Positions 46,243-54,294 of a stretch of 64,000 bases of DNA are shown here, in pieces. The stretch's first letter is position 1; the number at the start of each line of letters is the position of its first letter. The notes beneath the pieces are model-generated. The model was not told the origin of the DNA, did no database searches, and saw only the letters and a program-made list of their open reading frames with translations. The stretch lies in the NCBI RefSeq assembly GCF_020005165.1, contig NZ_JAHCLT010000001.1, positions 868,001 to 932,000 of the forward strand, written 5' to 3'. Source of the stretch: Kangiella taiwanensis (GTDB lineage Bacteria > Pseudomonadota > Gammaproteobacteria > Enterobacterales > Kangiellaceae). A program made the translations under genes and the position numbers.

Positions 46243-46346
46243 TTCAATGTAACTGGTCTTATCTCAGGTGTTTTATTGAAAAATATATTGTTTTTACAGT
46301 TTTTACTGGTGTATATTCTTGCGCAGACAAGGATGCATCTAAATAT

Positions 46347-46365
46347 AAATTGAACCGTATAGTTT
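46347..46365. promoter_or_regulatory. Candidate TetR operator, copy 2
   Basis: AAATTGAACCGTATAGTTT differs from copy 1 at only two positions and shares the block ACCGTATAGTTT. It lies 20 bases before the start of the first biosynthetic gene, close to its GGAGGGGG ribosome site. Confidence 0.65.
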
Positions 46366-46384
46366 TGTAAATATTGGAGGGGGT

Positions 46385-48070
46385 ATGAGTAATCATTCGA
46401 TTATCTCTACAGCATACAAGCACGCTGTTGAAACTAATCCATTGTGGAGGTTTCCGGCGGAATCTAAGCAACTACAGTTGTCTGAGATACTCAAGGATGC
46501 AGAGACAGCCGCAGCATTTTTATTAAGTCGTGGGGTGAAAGCGCAGGATCGAATCGGCTTTGTGATGAGCAATTCATCCCAATATATATCGCTGATGCTA
46601 GCGAGTTGGATGCTAAATGCTGTTGTTGTTCCACTAAGGCCACAGGGTGGCAAGTACATTAAGTATAATGCTTACCTTTCGGGTATTGATGATATCTGTG
46701 ATCTTAAAGTTCTCTTTCATGATCCTGAGATCCCTGAAGAAGCAATGGCTGCTTGGGCTGAAGAAAGCGGCAAGCAGGTTTTTGCTACCACTATTCTGGA
46801 CGGTTTTGAGCATGAGATTGGGAATATTGAAGTAGCAGTGCCGAACAAGGACGATCTGGCTGTACTACAGTTTACATCTGGCAGCACGGGTATGCCAAAA
46901 GGGGTAATAGTCACCCATAAAATGGTGATTGAGCAGCTCGAACAGTTGCATGGTAATCACTTTTACTCGCGGCAAGGAAGGAAGGTCGAAGCATCTGGCT
47001 CGTGGTTACCGTTAAATCATGATATGGGGTTATTCATTGGTTTTTTACTGCCGCTGTTTGATGGCTGTTCAAATATTCTTGTGCCGACTTCGTACTATAT
47101 GCGCAATCCAGCACGCTGGTTCAAGCTGATGTCCGAACATGAAGTGGATTTAAACTTCACCACGAACTCAGTCTTATTTTCGAGTTTAAAAAGTATCAAA
47201 CGTCTGCTCGAAAAAGAAGTTGATCTATCAAAACTGCATATCTACGTGGCTGCTGAAAAAGTGCATCCAAACATTCTGCGAAAAGCTCAAAAATTGTTCA
47301 GTAATTTGGGGATGCCGGCCGAAAGTTTCCATATCGGTTATGGCATGGCGGAAAACGCATTAGGGTGTACGCGAACTCCTCACGGAATTATAAAAACATT
47401 AAACGTTGTTATTGCTAATGAGAAAGTCTCATTAGCTCGAGAAGACGATCAAGACCAAGTTGAGCTTGTTTCTGTTGGTATTCCCAACGTTAATCATGTC
47501 ATTACCATTCGAGGCGAGGACGATGAAATACTTCCTGATTTAACTTTGGGTGAAATCAGTATTGTCAGTGATTGTGTGACACCGGGTTATTACAACAATG
47601 CTGAAGCAACAGAACTATCTGTGGGTGGTGGTCGCCTCAGAACAGGTGACCTTGGCTTTAGTTATGCTGGAGAGTTCTATTTTTACTCTCGTAAAGACGA
47701 CATGTTGATTACTAACGGCCGCAATATCGTTCCAGATGACGTCGAAATTGCGGCTGAAGAAATAGATGGTGTTGGAGTGGGTAGGACGTGCTTGTTAGGT
47801 ATAGAAAGCAAAGAAACAGGTGTCCTAGAAATGACATTATTAGTTGAAGAGAAGCAGAATACGTCAAGTCATGATCTCAAAAAGAAAAAACTTGATATCC
47901 AATCTTACGTATACCAGACATGCGATCTGTTGCTCACGAAAATTGTTTTCTGTGAACGCGGAACCATTGAAAAAACATCAAGTGGCAAAAAACGCCGAAA
48001 GGTAATACGCCAACGTTATATTAACAATGAAACGAATTTAATAGGGACAATAAATGACTGTGCAGCATAA
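46385..48070 (+). CDS. Fatty-acyl-AMP ligase-like adenylating enzyme (561 aa)
   Basis: An ANL-superfamily enzyme. The ATP loop FTSGSTGMPKGVIVTH and SWLPLNHDMGLFIGFLLPLF (the FAAL-type motif) suggest it activates a fatty acid as acyl-AMP and passes it to an ACP rather than to CoA. The C-terminal hinge region GDLGFSYAGEFYFYSRKDDMLITNGRNI and the lysine region TSSGKKRRK are intact. It is the first gene of the operon and overlaps the next by 17 bases. The gene encodes no ACP domain; the carrier protein is separate downstream. TamA of tambjamine synthesis is the functional analogue I have in mind. Confidence 0.85.
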   Translation: MSNHSIISTAYKHAVETNPLWRFPAESKQLQLSEILKDAETAAAFLLSRGVKAQDRIGFVMSNSSQYISLMLASWMLNAVVVPLRPQGGKYIKYNAYLSGIDDICDLKVLFHDPEIPEEAMAAWAEESGKQVFATTILDGFEHEIGNIEVAVPNKDDLAVLQFTSGSTGMPKGVIVTHKMVIEQLEQLHGNHFYSRQGRKVEASGSWLPLNHDMGLFIGFLLPLFDGCSNILVPTSYYMRNPARWFKLMSEHEVDLNFTTNSVLFSSLKSIKRLLEKEVDLSKLHIYVAAEKVHPNILRKAQKLFSNLGMPAESFHIGYGMAENALGCTRTPHGIIKTLNVVIANEKVSLAREDDQDQVELVSVGIPNVNHVITIRGEDDEILPDLTLGEISIVSDCVTPGYYNNAEATELSVGGGRLRTGDLGFSYAGEFYFYSRKDDMLITNGRNIVPDDVEIAAEEIDGVGVGRTCLLGIESKETGVLEMTLLVEEKQNTSSHDLKKKKLDIQSYVYQTCDLLLTKIVFCERGTIEKTSSGKKRRKVIRQRYINNETNLIGTINDCAA

Positions 48071-51041
48071 TTATAATGACTTTTGTAAGCCAAAATTAAA
48101 CAAGCTCTTATCTGCTTTAAAGTTAGATAAGAACTACATCAAAGCTGAAGGAAATTATCTTTTTACGGACGATGGAAAGGAAGTGATCGACTTTGTCGGT
48201 GGCTTTGGGGTTTCTATTCTAGGACATAATCATCCGACGTTGATTAATGAGATGAAGGCTGCGCTAGACAATAGGGTCGCTATTAACAGCCAGTGTTCGG
48301 TAAGAAGTGAGTCGGCTAACTTGGCTCAGTTGCTGAATGAATACATAGATAATGGTCAAAACTATAAGGTTAATTTTAGTAATAGTGGTGCAGAAAGTGT
48401 TGAGGCAGCGATAAAGCATGCCTATAAAGTACACTTCGATAAAGTTCGTCGAGAGTACGAGCGGATTACAAGAATACTCAATGACTTTTACTATAAAGTT
48501 GAGCGCGAAGGGATTGATGTAGAGTTACCTGGTGATGAGAATGATTTAATTGATTTCCGCAACGATCTTGATGAGTACAACCTTAATCAATTTGAGAGCT
48601 TTCAAAAGTCGCCGGTAATAGCAGGGCTCAAAGGAAGTTATCATGGCAAGACATGCTCACCTTTGAAGGTGACATTCAATAAATCTTATCGGGAAGGTTT
48701 TGAAGGCTTATCCTCAATTCAATCTGCATTTGTTGATCATGATAAGCCTGAGCGTTTAAAAGAGCTAGTCAACGAGATGGCGTGTGTCTTCTATTACCCA
48801 GTTTTAGTTGGGGGGAAAGTTGAAATTCACACCCTGAAAATAACTCGTGTCATGGCTTTTATCATGGAAACTTTGCAGGGGGAAGGTGGTATCAAGCCTG
48901 TTCCTGAAGAAACCCTGTCTCAATTGGCCAGTATTCACGATGAATTAAAAATACCTTTTATTATTGATGAGATTCAAACTGGGTGTGGCCGCCTTGGTAG
49001 TATCTATAGTTATCAAAACACGGCTCTGAATGCTATCGCTCCCGAGTATATCACTCTCAGCAAATCTCTTGGTGGGGGGCTGGTTAAAATCGGTGCAACG
49101 CTAATCCGAGGCGATATATACGATCAAGATTTTGGAATTTTGCATACTTCTACTTTTGCTGAAGATGATTTGTCTGCGAGAGTTGCAATTAAAGCTCTAG
49201 AGCTACTAAAAGAAAACGATAGTGAGCTTCTTAAGCGCGTTAATGTGCAAGGAGGAAAGTTGCTATCGAGTCTTGAGACCCTGCAGAAACGTTACCCTGA
49301 GATCATTAAAAATGTACGCGGCAAGGGGTTGATGATAGGTGTTGAACTCACGCCATTACGCTCCCGCTCACCATTCTTTAGGGCGACCGGTAAGCAGGGT
49401 GTTTTATCGATGTTGGTGGCAAGTTATTTGCTTGAGTACCACAACATTCGGCTTTTGGCACCTCTTACAACCATGTTAAAAGGCAATCCGGGAAAAAATC
49501 GGATGTCGATTCTGCGGGTCCAGCCACCAGCAACAATTACCGACGAAGAAATAGATGCATTATTAACAGCGTTCACTGAAGTATTAGATATTATTCAGAG
49601 CAATAATGAGTACTTACTCGTTGCGCATTTGATTGAGCAAAAGCTGTCCCCTGAGCAGCGTCAAACACCTGTTACGATGGAAGTTAAATGGCCGTTTAAT
49701 GAAGAGCAAAGTCATATTGATGCCCGTACAGGTTTTATTGTCCACCCAACCAAAGTACAGCACTTAATTGACTACTTCTTCCCGTCTTTTGAGCGTTACG
49801 AATGGTCTGAAAGTGCAATGAAAGGGTGGTGGAATAACATTGCACGCTTCTTGGAGCCGGTGCATGTGAAGCGTAATTACATTACGTCGAGGGACTTTAT
49901 TTTAGAAAACAACTTAGTTTTTGTACCTTACCTACCCGAGTACCTTGTACAGGAAAAAGAAGCGTATCTTGAGCAGGAAGTTCGCGATAAGGTTCAGGAT
50001 GCAGTCACTATTGCCAAAGAGTTGGGCGATGACAATATCCCAGTATCAATTATCGGGTTAGGTGCTTATAGCTCTATCGTGACTAACAATGGTATTACAG
50101 TAAATGATTACGAGTCTCCTATCACAACAGGCAATGCTTACACGGCAGCTTTAACGCTTCAGGGTATGATGTTTGCTGCAAATAATGTGCAGCCCCCGAT
50201 AGATATTACTCAAGCTGAAGTGTCAGTTGTTGGTGCCGCGGGAAATATTGGTTCAGTCTTGTCGCAAATTCTTGCTTTGCAAGTCGGGCGTTTATGCCTA
50301 GTAGGTAGTGGCAGTTCAACCAGCGAATTACGACTCAAGTACGCACGCAAAACTTGTCTAGCTGAAATCATCAAAGCGATAAAGACAGAATTGAACGCTG
50401 GTGTAACGTTTGAGCATACTCAGTTGGCTGGTGTGGGTAAAAGGGTATACGAGCTGATTTTAAGCTCAGGTGAAAGCCAGCAGTTGAAATTCTTTAACGA
50501 TGTTCAAGAACAAGCAGATATTGATTATTTGAGCAAGCAACTAGATTTAATTCTAACCCAGTATCACTCGGATGAGTACGAACAGCTTTTTTTGATCCGC
50601 GCTGATTTTAGCCAGTTAAAGTCAAGCGATATTGTCGTTGTTGCGACAAACTCACCAGACGACGAATTAATTAAAACCGACATGGTTCGTCCTGGCGCCG
50701 TAGTCTGCTGTGCCTCAGTCCCATCAAACCTTAGTCAGAGCTTCGAGAAAGAGACGAACAAATACCTTGCTTTTGATGGAGGTCTATCTGCATTACCCGA
50801 GCAGTCTGAAATTAAGTTCGTTGGCATGCCCGAAAACGGCCTAGCATATGGCTGTTTGGCTGAAACATTAATTTTAGGATTTGAGGGCCAAAACCACTCT
50901 TTCTGTAAAGGACCGTTAAGCTCTGAGCACGTTTACCAAGTAATGTCTATGGCAGAAGAACATGGCTTTGAGCTGGGTAACTTGAAATTGAATAACAATG
51001 TACTTCTTACTACCAAAGACAGTACAACCGTGAACGCATAA
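48054..51041 (+). CDS. Fusion of class III aminotransferase and acyl-ACP reductase (995 aa)
   Basis: Residues about 20-515 are a class III PLP aminotransferase: FSNSGAESVEAAIKHAY, PLP-binding FIIDEIQTGCGRLG and the Schiff-base Lys337 in LSKSLGGGLVKIG. A charged insert of about 60 residues lies near 140-200. Residues about 640-990 resemble cyanobacterial acyl-ACP reductase: IIGLGAYSSIVTNNG, ITTGNAYTAALTL, the NADPH loop SVVGAAGNIGSVLSQ (about 722-736), ATNSPDDELI, and GCLAETLILGFEG with Cys934 at the place of the acyl-thioester Cys. The combined logic is acyl-ACP to aldehyde to fatty amine in one protein. The bifunctional TamH reductase/transaminase of tambjamine synthesis has the same logic. 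Confidence 0.85.
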   Translation: MTVQHNYNDFCKPKLNKLLSALKLDKNYIKAEGNYLFTDDGKEVIDFVGGFGVSILGHNHPTLINEMKAALDNRVAINSQCSVRSESANLAQLLNEYIDNGQNYKVNFSNSGAESVEAAIKHAYKVHFDKVRREYERITRILNDFYYKVEREGIDVELPGDENDLIDFRNDLDEYNLNQFESFQKSPVIAGLKGSYHGKTCSPLKVTFNKSYREGFEGLSSIQSAFVDHDKPERLKELVNEMACVFYYPVLVGGKVEIHTLKITRVMAFIMETLQGEGGIKPVPEETLSQLASIHDELKIPFIIDEIQTGCGRLGSIYSYQNTALNAIAPEYITLSKSLGGGLVKIGATLIRGDIYDQDFGILHTSTFAEDDLSARVAIKALELLKENDSELLKRVNVQGGKLLSSLETLQKRYPEIIKNVRGKGLMIGVELTPLRSRSPFFRATGKQGVLSMLVASYLLEYHNIRLLAPLTTMLKGNPGKNRMSILRVQPPATITDEEIDALLTAFTEVLDIIQSNNEYLLVAHLIEQKLSPEQRQTPVTMEVKWPFNEEQSHIDARTGFIVHPTKVQHLIDYFFPSFERYEWSESAMKGWWNNIARFLEPVHVKRNYITSRDFILENNLVFVPYLPEYLVQEKEAYLEQEVRDKVQDAVTIAKELGDDNIPVSIIGLGAYSSIVTNNGITVNDYESPITTGNAYTAALTLQGMMFAANNVQPPIDITQAEVSVVGAAGNIGSVLSQILALQVGRLCLVGSGSSTSELRLKYARKTCLAEIIKAIKTELNAGVTFEHTQLAGVGKRVYELILSSGESQQLKFFNDVQEQADIDYLSKQLDLILTQYHSDEYEQLFLIRADFSQLKSSDIVVVATNSPDDELIKTDMVRPGAVVCCASVPSNLSQSFEKETNKYLAFDGGLSALPEQSEIKFVGMPENGLAYGCLAETLILGFEGQNHSFCKGPLSSEHVYQVMSMAEEHGFELGNLKLNNNVLLTTKDSTTVNA

Positions 51042-51051
51042 GGACATAACG

Positions 51052-52899
51052 ATGTTTCAGTTTAGTACATTTAAGAAAAAAGATACGTCATTCAAGGTTT
51101 ATAACTCGATTAGTAGTGTCGCTGATATTTTTGATGAGCAAATGCTGTCATACAGCAAGTCCGTTGCCATACGTTATGACAATGGATCAACCTATGAGTA
51201 CATGAACTTTGAGCAGTATCGCAAGAATATTAAAGCCATGATTCAGTTTTTTGTGACGGAAAACTGTGAGCAGCAGGTGATCGCCACTTTGTGTAAAAAC
51301 AGACCGGAGTGGGATATGACCTCAATGGCAACGTTTTACACCGGCAATGTCATTTTTCCACTGGACACCAAAACCAATGACACTGAGTTAAAGCACTTAT
51401 TAACTCTGAATCCACCGAAGTATATGTTAACGCCACGTGCACAGCTAGAGCGTGTTAGAGGGCTTATTGAAGAGCTAGAACTAGAGACCACTATCCTTCT
51501 GGCAGATAGCTATGAAGTGTTCGAAGATATCGGCTTTGAAGTGCCTGAGTTACGTGAAGGGGAGCTGTCTACTCAGTCCATTATTGAGGCGTGCGATGAT
51601 AATGTCATGGTTGTGTCGAGCCCATTACTAAAAAAAGATGACACAATTTTGGGAAACTATCCAACTTCTGGTACGACAAGTTTACCTAAAATCGTTCAGA
51701 TCACTCACGGTAATATTGTCGCCGAGGTTAATGAAGCCGTAGATGTTATCAACCTACGTTCTAATGAAGAAGTTCTCAATATCGGGCCTTATACCCACAT
51801 CGCAACATTGGTTGAGTTTTTAATGACTAAGACTCGAGGCTTTTCGGTGACTTATTTTACCAGAGAGCCTGATGAAGATGATGTTCTTGAAGATGAAATT
51901 AAAAAGCTTAAGAAGCTTGGGATAAGAATTAAGGCGTTAATGGCTGTGCCAAAGTTTTGGATCTACGTGCTTAAAGAGTTGCTGGAGGAAATGAAAGGGA
52001 AGCCAGTCCTTCGAAATCTTTACAACTACCTGATTAGCATCGAGAAGAACGCAAACTTACATGATATAGGTACTCTAGATAAAACGAAGTTGACTGCTAT
52101 GAGGACCTTGCTACGCAATAAGCTCGGTGGATACTTTAGTTATGGTGTGTCTTCTTCAATGAAGCTGGATGGCGCCTTGGTCGAGATCTTCGGTAAGCTT
52201 GGAATTACCGTAATTGATATCTACGGTGCAACAGAAGCCTGCGGAATCATTGCCAGAAATAAACTCAACGATGTAAAGCCAGGTTCCTGCGGCAGAATTA
52301 TCAAACCATTGCAGCACCGGCTCGCCAATATGGTGGAGATTCCGGGTATTGATCAGGAAGTGGGTGAGCTACAAATTAAGGGAGATACCATCATGCACTC
52401 CTATCTAGGTATGGATAAAAGTGCCCATCTTGATAGTGACGGCTTTTATAGTACTGGTGACTTATGTTGGTTGGATAGTGAAGGGTATCTTTACATAGTG
52501 GGCAGACAAAAAGAGCTGACCAAGTGGGATGATGGTAGTTACATTGATCCTCAACATTTATCGAATATTATGGTGCGAAGTATCTTCATCAAAGATGCTT
52601 TAGTAACGCGTCTCAAGCCTGAAGATGATTTCTTAAGTGTTTATGTCTACCCCGATTACAAGCGTCTTAATAAAGATAAAGAGTATCAGGAAGATCTTAA
52701 GGCTGGTTTGTCGCCAAAAGAAGCATTAAGAAAAAGAATTGAGGAAGCGATTGATTATGCTCAATCTATAGTGAATATCACTCCAGAGTTAAGTAAGAAA
52801 ACCATCTACTTACTGCCCAAGTCATTAGAGCGCACACCTACGCACAAAATTAAGTTTTTGTTTGAGTTGGAGCGCTTGCATTTAGCTGAAGAGATTTAA
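51052..52899 (+). CDS. Second adenylate-forming enzyme, long-chain acyl-CoA synthetase-like (615 aa)
   Basis: Another ANL enzyme, of the long-chain acyl-CoA synthetase type. IYGATEACG, YSTGDLCWLDSEGYLYIVGRQKELTKW and the C-terminal Lys in TPTHKIKF are present. The ATP loop reads YPTSGTTSLPKIVQITH, where two Gly of the usual SGTTGxPKGV are Ser and Ile, so activity or specificity may be altered. It lies just before the ACP gene (10 bases), so it may load that ACP. Its relation to the first ligase of the operon is open: different chain, different acceptor, or a different step. Confidence 0.82.
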   Translation: MFQFSTFKKKDTSFKVYNSISSVADIFDEQMLSYSKSVAIRYDNGSTYEYMNFEQYRKNIKAMIQFFVTENCEQQVIATLCKNRPEWDMTSMATFYTGNVIFPLDTKTNDTELKHLLTLNPPKYMLTPRAQLERVRGLIEELELETTILLADSYEVFEDIGFEVPELREGELSTQSIIEACDDNVMVVSSPLLKKDDTILGNYPTSGTTSLPKIVQITHGNIVAEVNEAVDVINLRSNEEVLNIGPYTHIATLVEFLMTKTRGFSVTYFTREPDEDDVLEDEIKKLKKLGIRIKALMAVPKFWIYVLKELLEEMKGKPVLRNLYNYLISIEKNANLHDIGTLDKTKLTAMRTLLRNKLGGYFSYGVSSSMKLDGALVEIFGKLGITVIDIYGATEACGIIARNKLNDVKPGSCGRIIKPLQHRLANMVEIPGIDQEVGELQIKGDTIMHSYLGMDKSAHLDSDGFYSTGDLCWLDSEGYLYIVGRQKELTKWDDGSYIDPQHLSNIMVRSIFIKDALVTRLKPEDDFLSVYVYPDYKRLNKDKEYQEDLKAGLSPKEALRKRIEEAIDYAQSIVNITPELSKKTIYLLPKSLERTPTHKIKFLFELERLHLAEEI

Positions 52900-52909
52900 G
52901 GAGTCACGG

Positions 52910-53179
52910 ATGACATTCTTATATAAGCTGATTTCACTCTGCCAAGAGTATGAAATTATCCCTGCAAATAATATCGAACATCAATTGGATGCTGATTTAC
53001 TAGAGAGCGGCATCATTGATTCGATGGGTGTAGTGATGTTTCAGGAACTTCTGAGTGAGAAGTTCGGTATGGATGTGCCAACGGAAAAGTTCATTATTGA
53101 ATTAAGAACCTTAAGGGCTATTGCTGGGTATGTACAGCTTCAGTTAACAGAGGAAGAGTTGGAGTTGGCCTGTGCTTAA
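52910..53179 (+). CDS. Stand-alone acyl carrier protein (89 aa)
   Basis: A small acidic helical protein with the phosphopantetheine motif LLESGIIDSMGVVMFQELL; Ser38 in DSM is the expected attachment site. It should carry the acyl chain between the adenylating enzymes and the reductase domain. The sequence differs from the usual housekeeping AcpP motif (DSL). It overlaps the next gene by 8 bases. Confidence 0.87.
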   Translation: MTFLYKLISLCQEYEIIPANNIEHQLDADLLESGIIDSMGVVMFQELLSEKFGMDVPTEKFIIELRTLRAIAGYVQLQLTEEELELACA

Positions 53180-54242
53180 ACATCTATTCCAACGTAAATC
53201 TAGGGAAACTCTGAGTTGTGAGATTCTAAACTCAGGGTTTGCATTCGACTTACAAGACAAAGCTACCATTCTTCAGTCAGCAATGAATGCTGGAGTGACT
53301 ATGGCACATAACTGCCAGGTGGGATCTTGTAAAGAATGTTGCTGCAAACTTATTGAAGGGGATATTAAATCTCACGTAGAGCTAGATTACCTTTTTGACA
53401 AGGAAGAGATCGAGGCTGGTTACTTTTTACCGTGCCAATCAGTTGCGAAAACAAGTGTTGTGATTGAGTCCTTGAAGGACTTTAGCGATACCGATGGGTA
53501 CGCGACCGTTTCGGTTGAATCGATTAGAAGCTTAACTCCAAAGATAAAGCGCTTGACGGTAAGGTCGCAAAAACCGATTTACCCAAAGCCAGGTCAATAT
53601 TGCAATCTAATGTTGCCCGAAAGTGGAGAGTACCGATCATATTCTTTTTCAGAGCAGGATGATATCGAAATGCTCTATAGTTTTGATATTACTCATCATG
53701 CAGCTGGCCGTGTTTCTGCACACTTGTTGTCACAAGCCGCTATTGGAAGCGAGATTAAAGTTAGCAAGCCCCACGGATGCTTCTCCCTCAGTAATGCAAA
53801 GGGACCTGTATTGTGTATTGTGGCTGGCAGTGGTCAGGGAGCTGTGATGAACATTCTTAGAAGCTCAAAAGAAACGCTGAAACATCGCCCTGTCTTTTTT
53901 ATGTGCAGCACTAAAACAATGAGTGGACAGTACTCCAAAAGTGATATCGATGAGTTGAATCAATTGAGTGATTGTCATTACATTCCGTTTCTAACCCAAG
54001 CCCAACCTAACGACATTCAAACACAGAGTGGCTATACGAGGATCGGGAGAATTCCTCTCCAACTGAAGCAGGAGCTGAGCAAGCTACTTGAGCAGTGTTC
54101 ATTGAGCAGTGATTTCGAGGATTGGAGTGTTTTGCTATGTGGAGCACCGGGCTTAATCGATGACTCTCTGACTGTGTTAGATGATATGGGCTTTAGAAAA
54201 AATCATATTGCTTTTGATAAGTACGAATTGTCTGGAGGCTGA
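53172..54242 (+). CDS. [2Fe-2S] ferredoxin/FAD/NAD reductase, XylA-like (356 aa)
   Basis: An electron-transfer chain in one protein. Residues about 15-100 are a plant-type [2Fe-2S] domain (CQVGSCKEC, with the fourth Cys in FLPCQS). The FAD domain carries RSYSFSEQ, and the NAD domain has VLCIVAGSGQGAV and a C-terminal LLCGAPGLIDD. This is the layout of XylA and related reductases that feed membrane or soluble oxygenases. The start is GTG, overlapping the ACP gene. The likely partner is the AlkB/XylM-type protein 2.4 kb downstream. Confidence 0.88.
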   Translation: MLKHLFQRKSRETLSCEILNSGFAFDLQDKATILQSAMNAGVTMAHNCQVGSCKECCCKLIEGDIKSHVELDYLFDKEEIEAGYFLPCQSVAKTSVVIESLKDFSDTDGYATVSVESIRSLTPKIKRLTVRSQKPIYPKPGQYCNLMLPESGEYRSYSFSEQDDIEMLYSFDITHHAAGRVSAHLLSQAAIGSEIKVSKPHGCFSLSNAKGPVLCIVAGSGQGAVMNILRSSKETLKHRPVFFMCSTKTMSGQYSKSDIDELNQLSDCHYIPFLTQAQPNDIQTQSGYTRIGRIPLQLKQELSKLLEQCSLSSDFEDWSVLLCGAPGLIDDSLTVLDDMGFRKNHIAFDKYELSGG

Positions 54243-54294
54243 AAAGGTAGCGATAAAGCAGGCTGTCTAATCAGATAAGAATTAGGATTATATT

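Noticed and set aside
46385-47990. The first ANL protein could be part of a nonribosomal peptide synthetase.
   Set aside because: There are no condensation or carrier domains in it; the HDMGL motif fits a fatty-acyl-AMP ligase.
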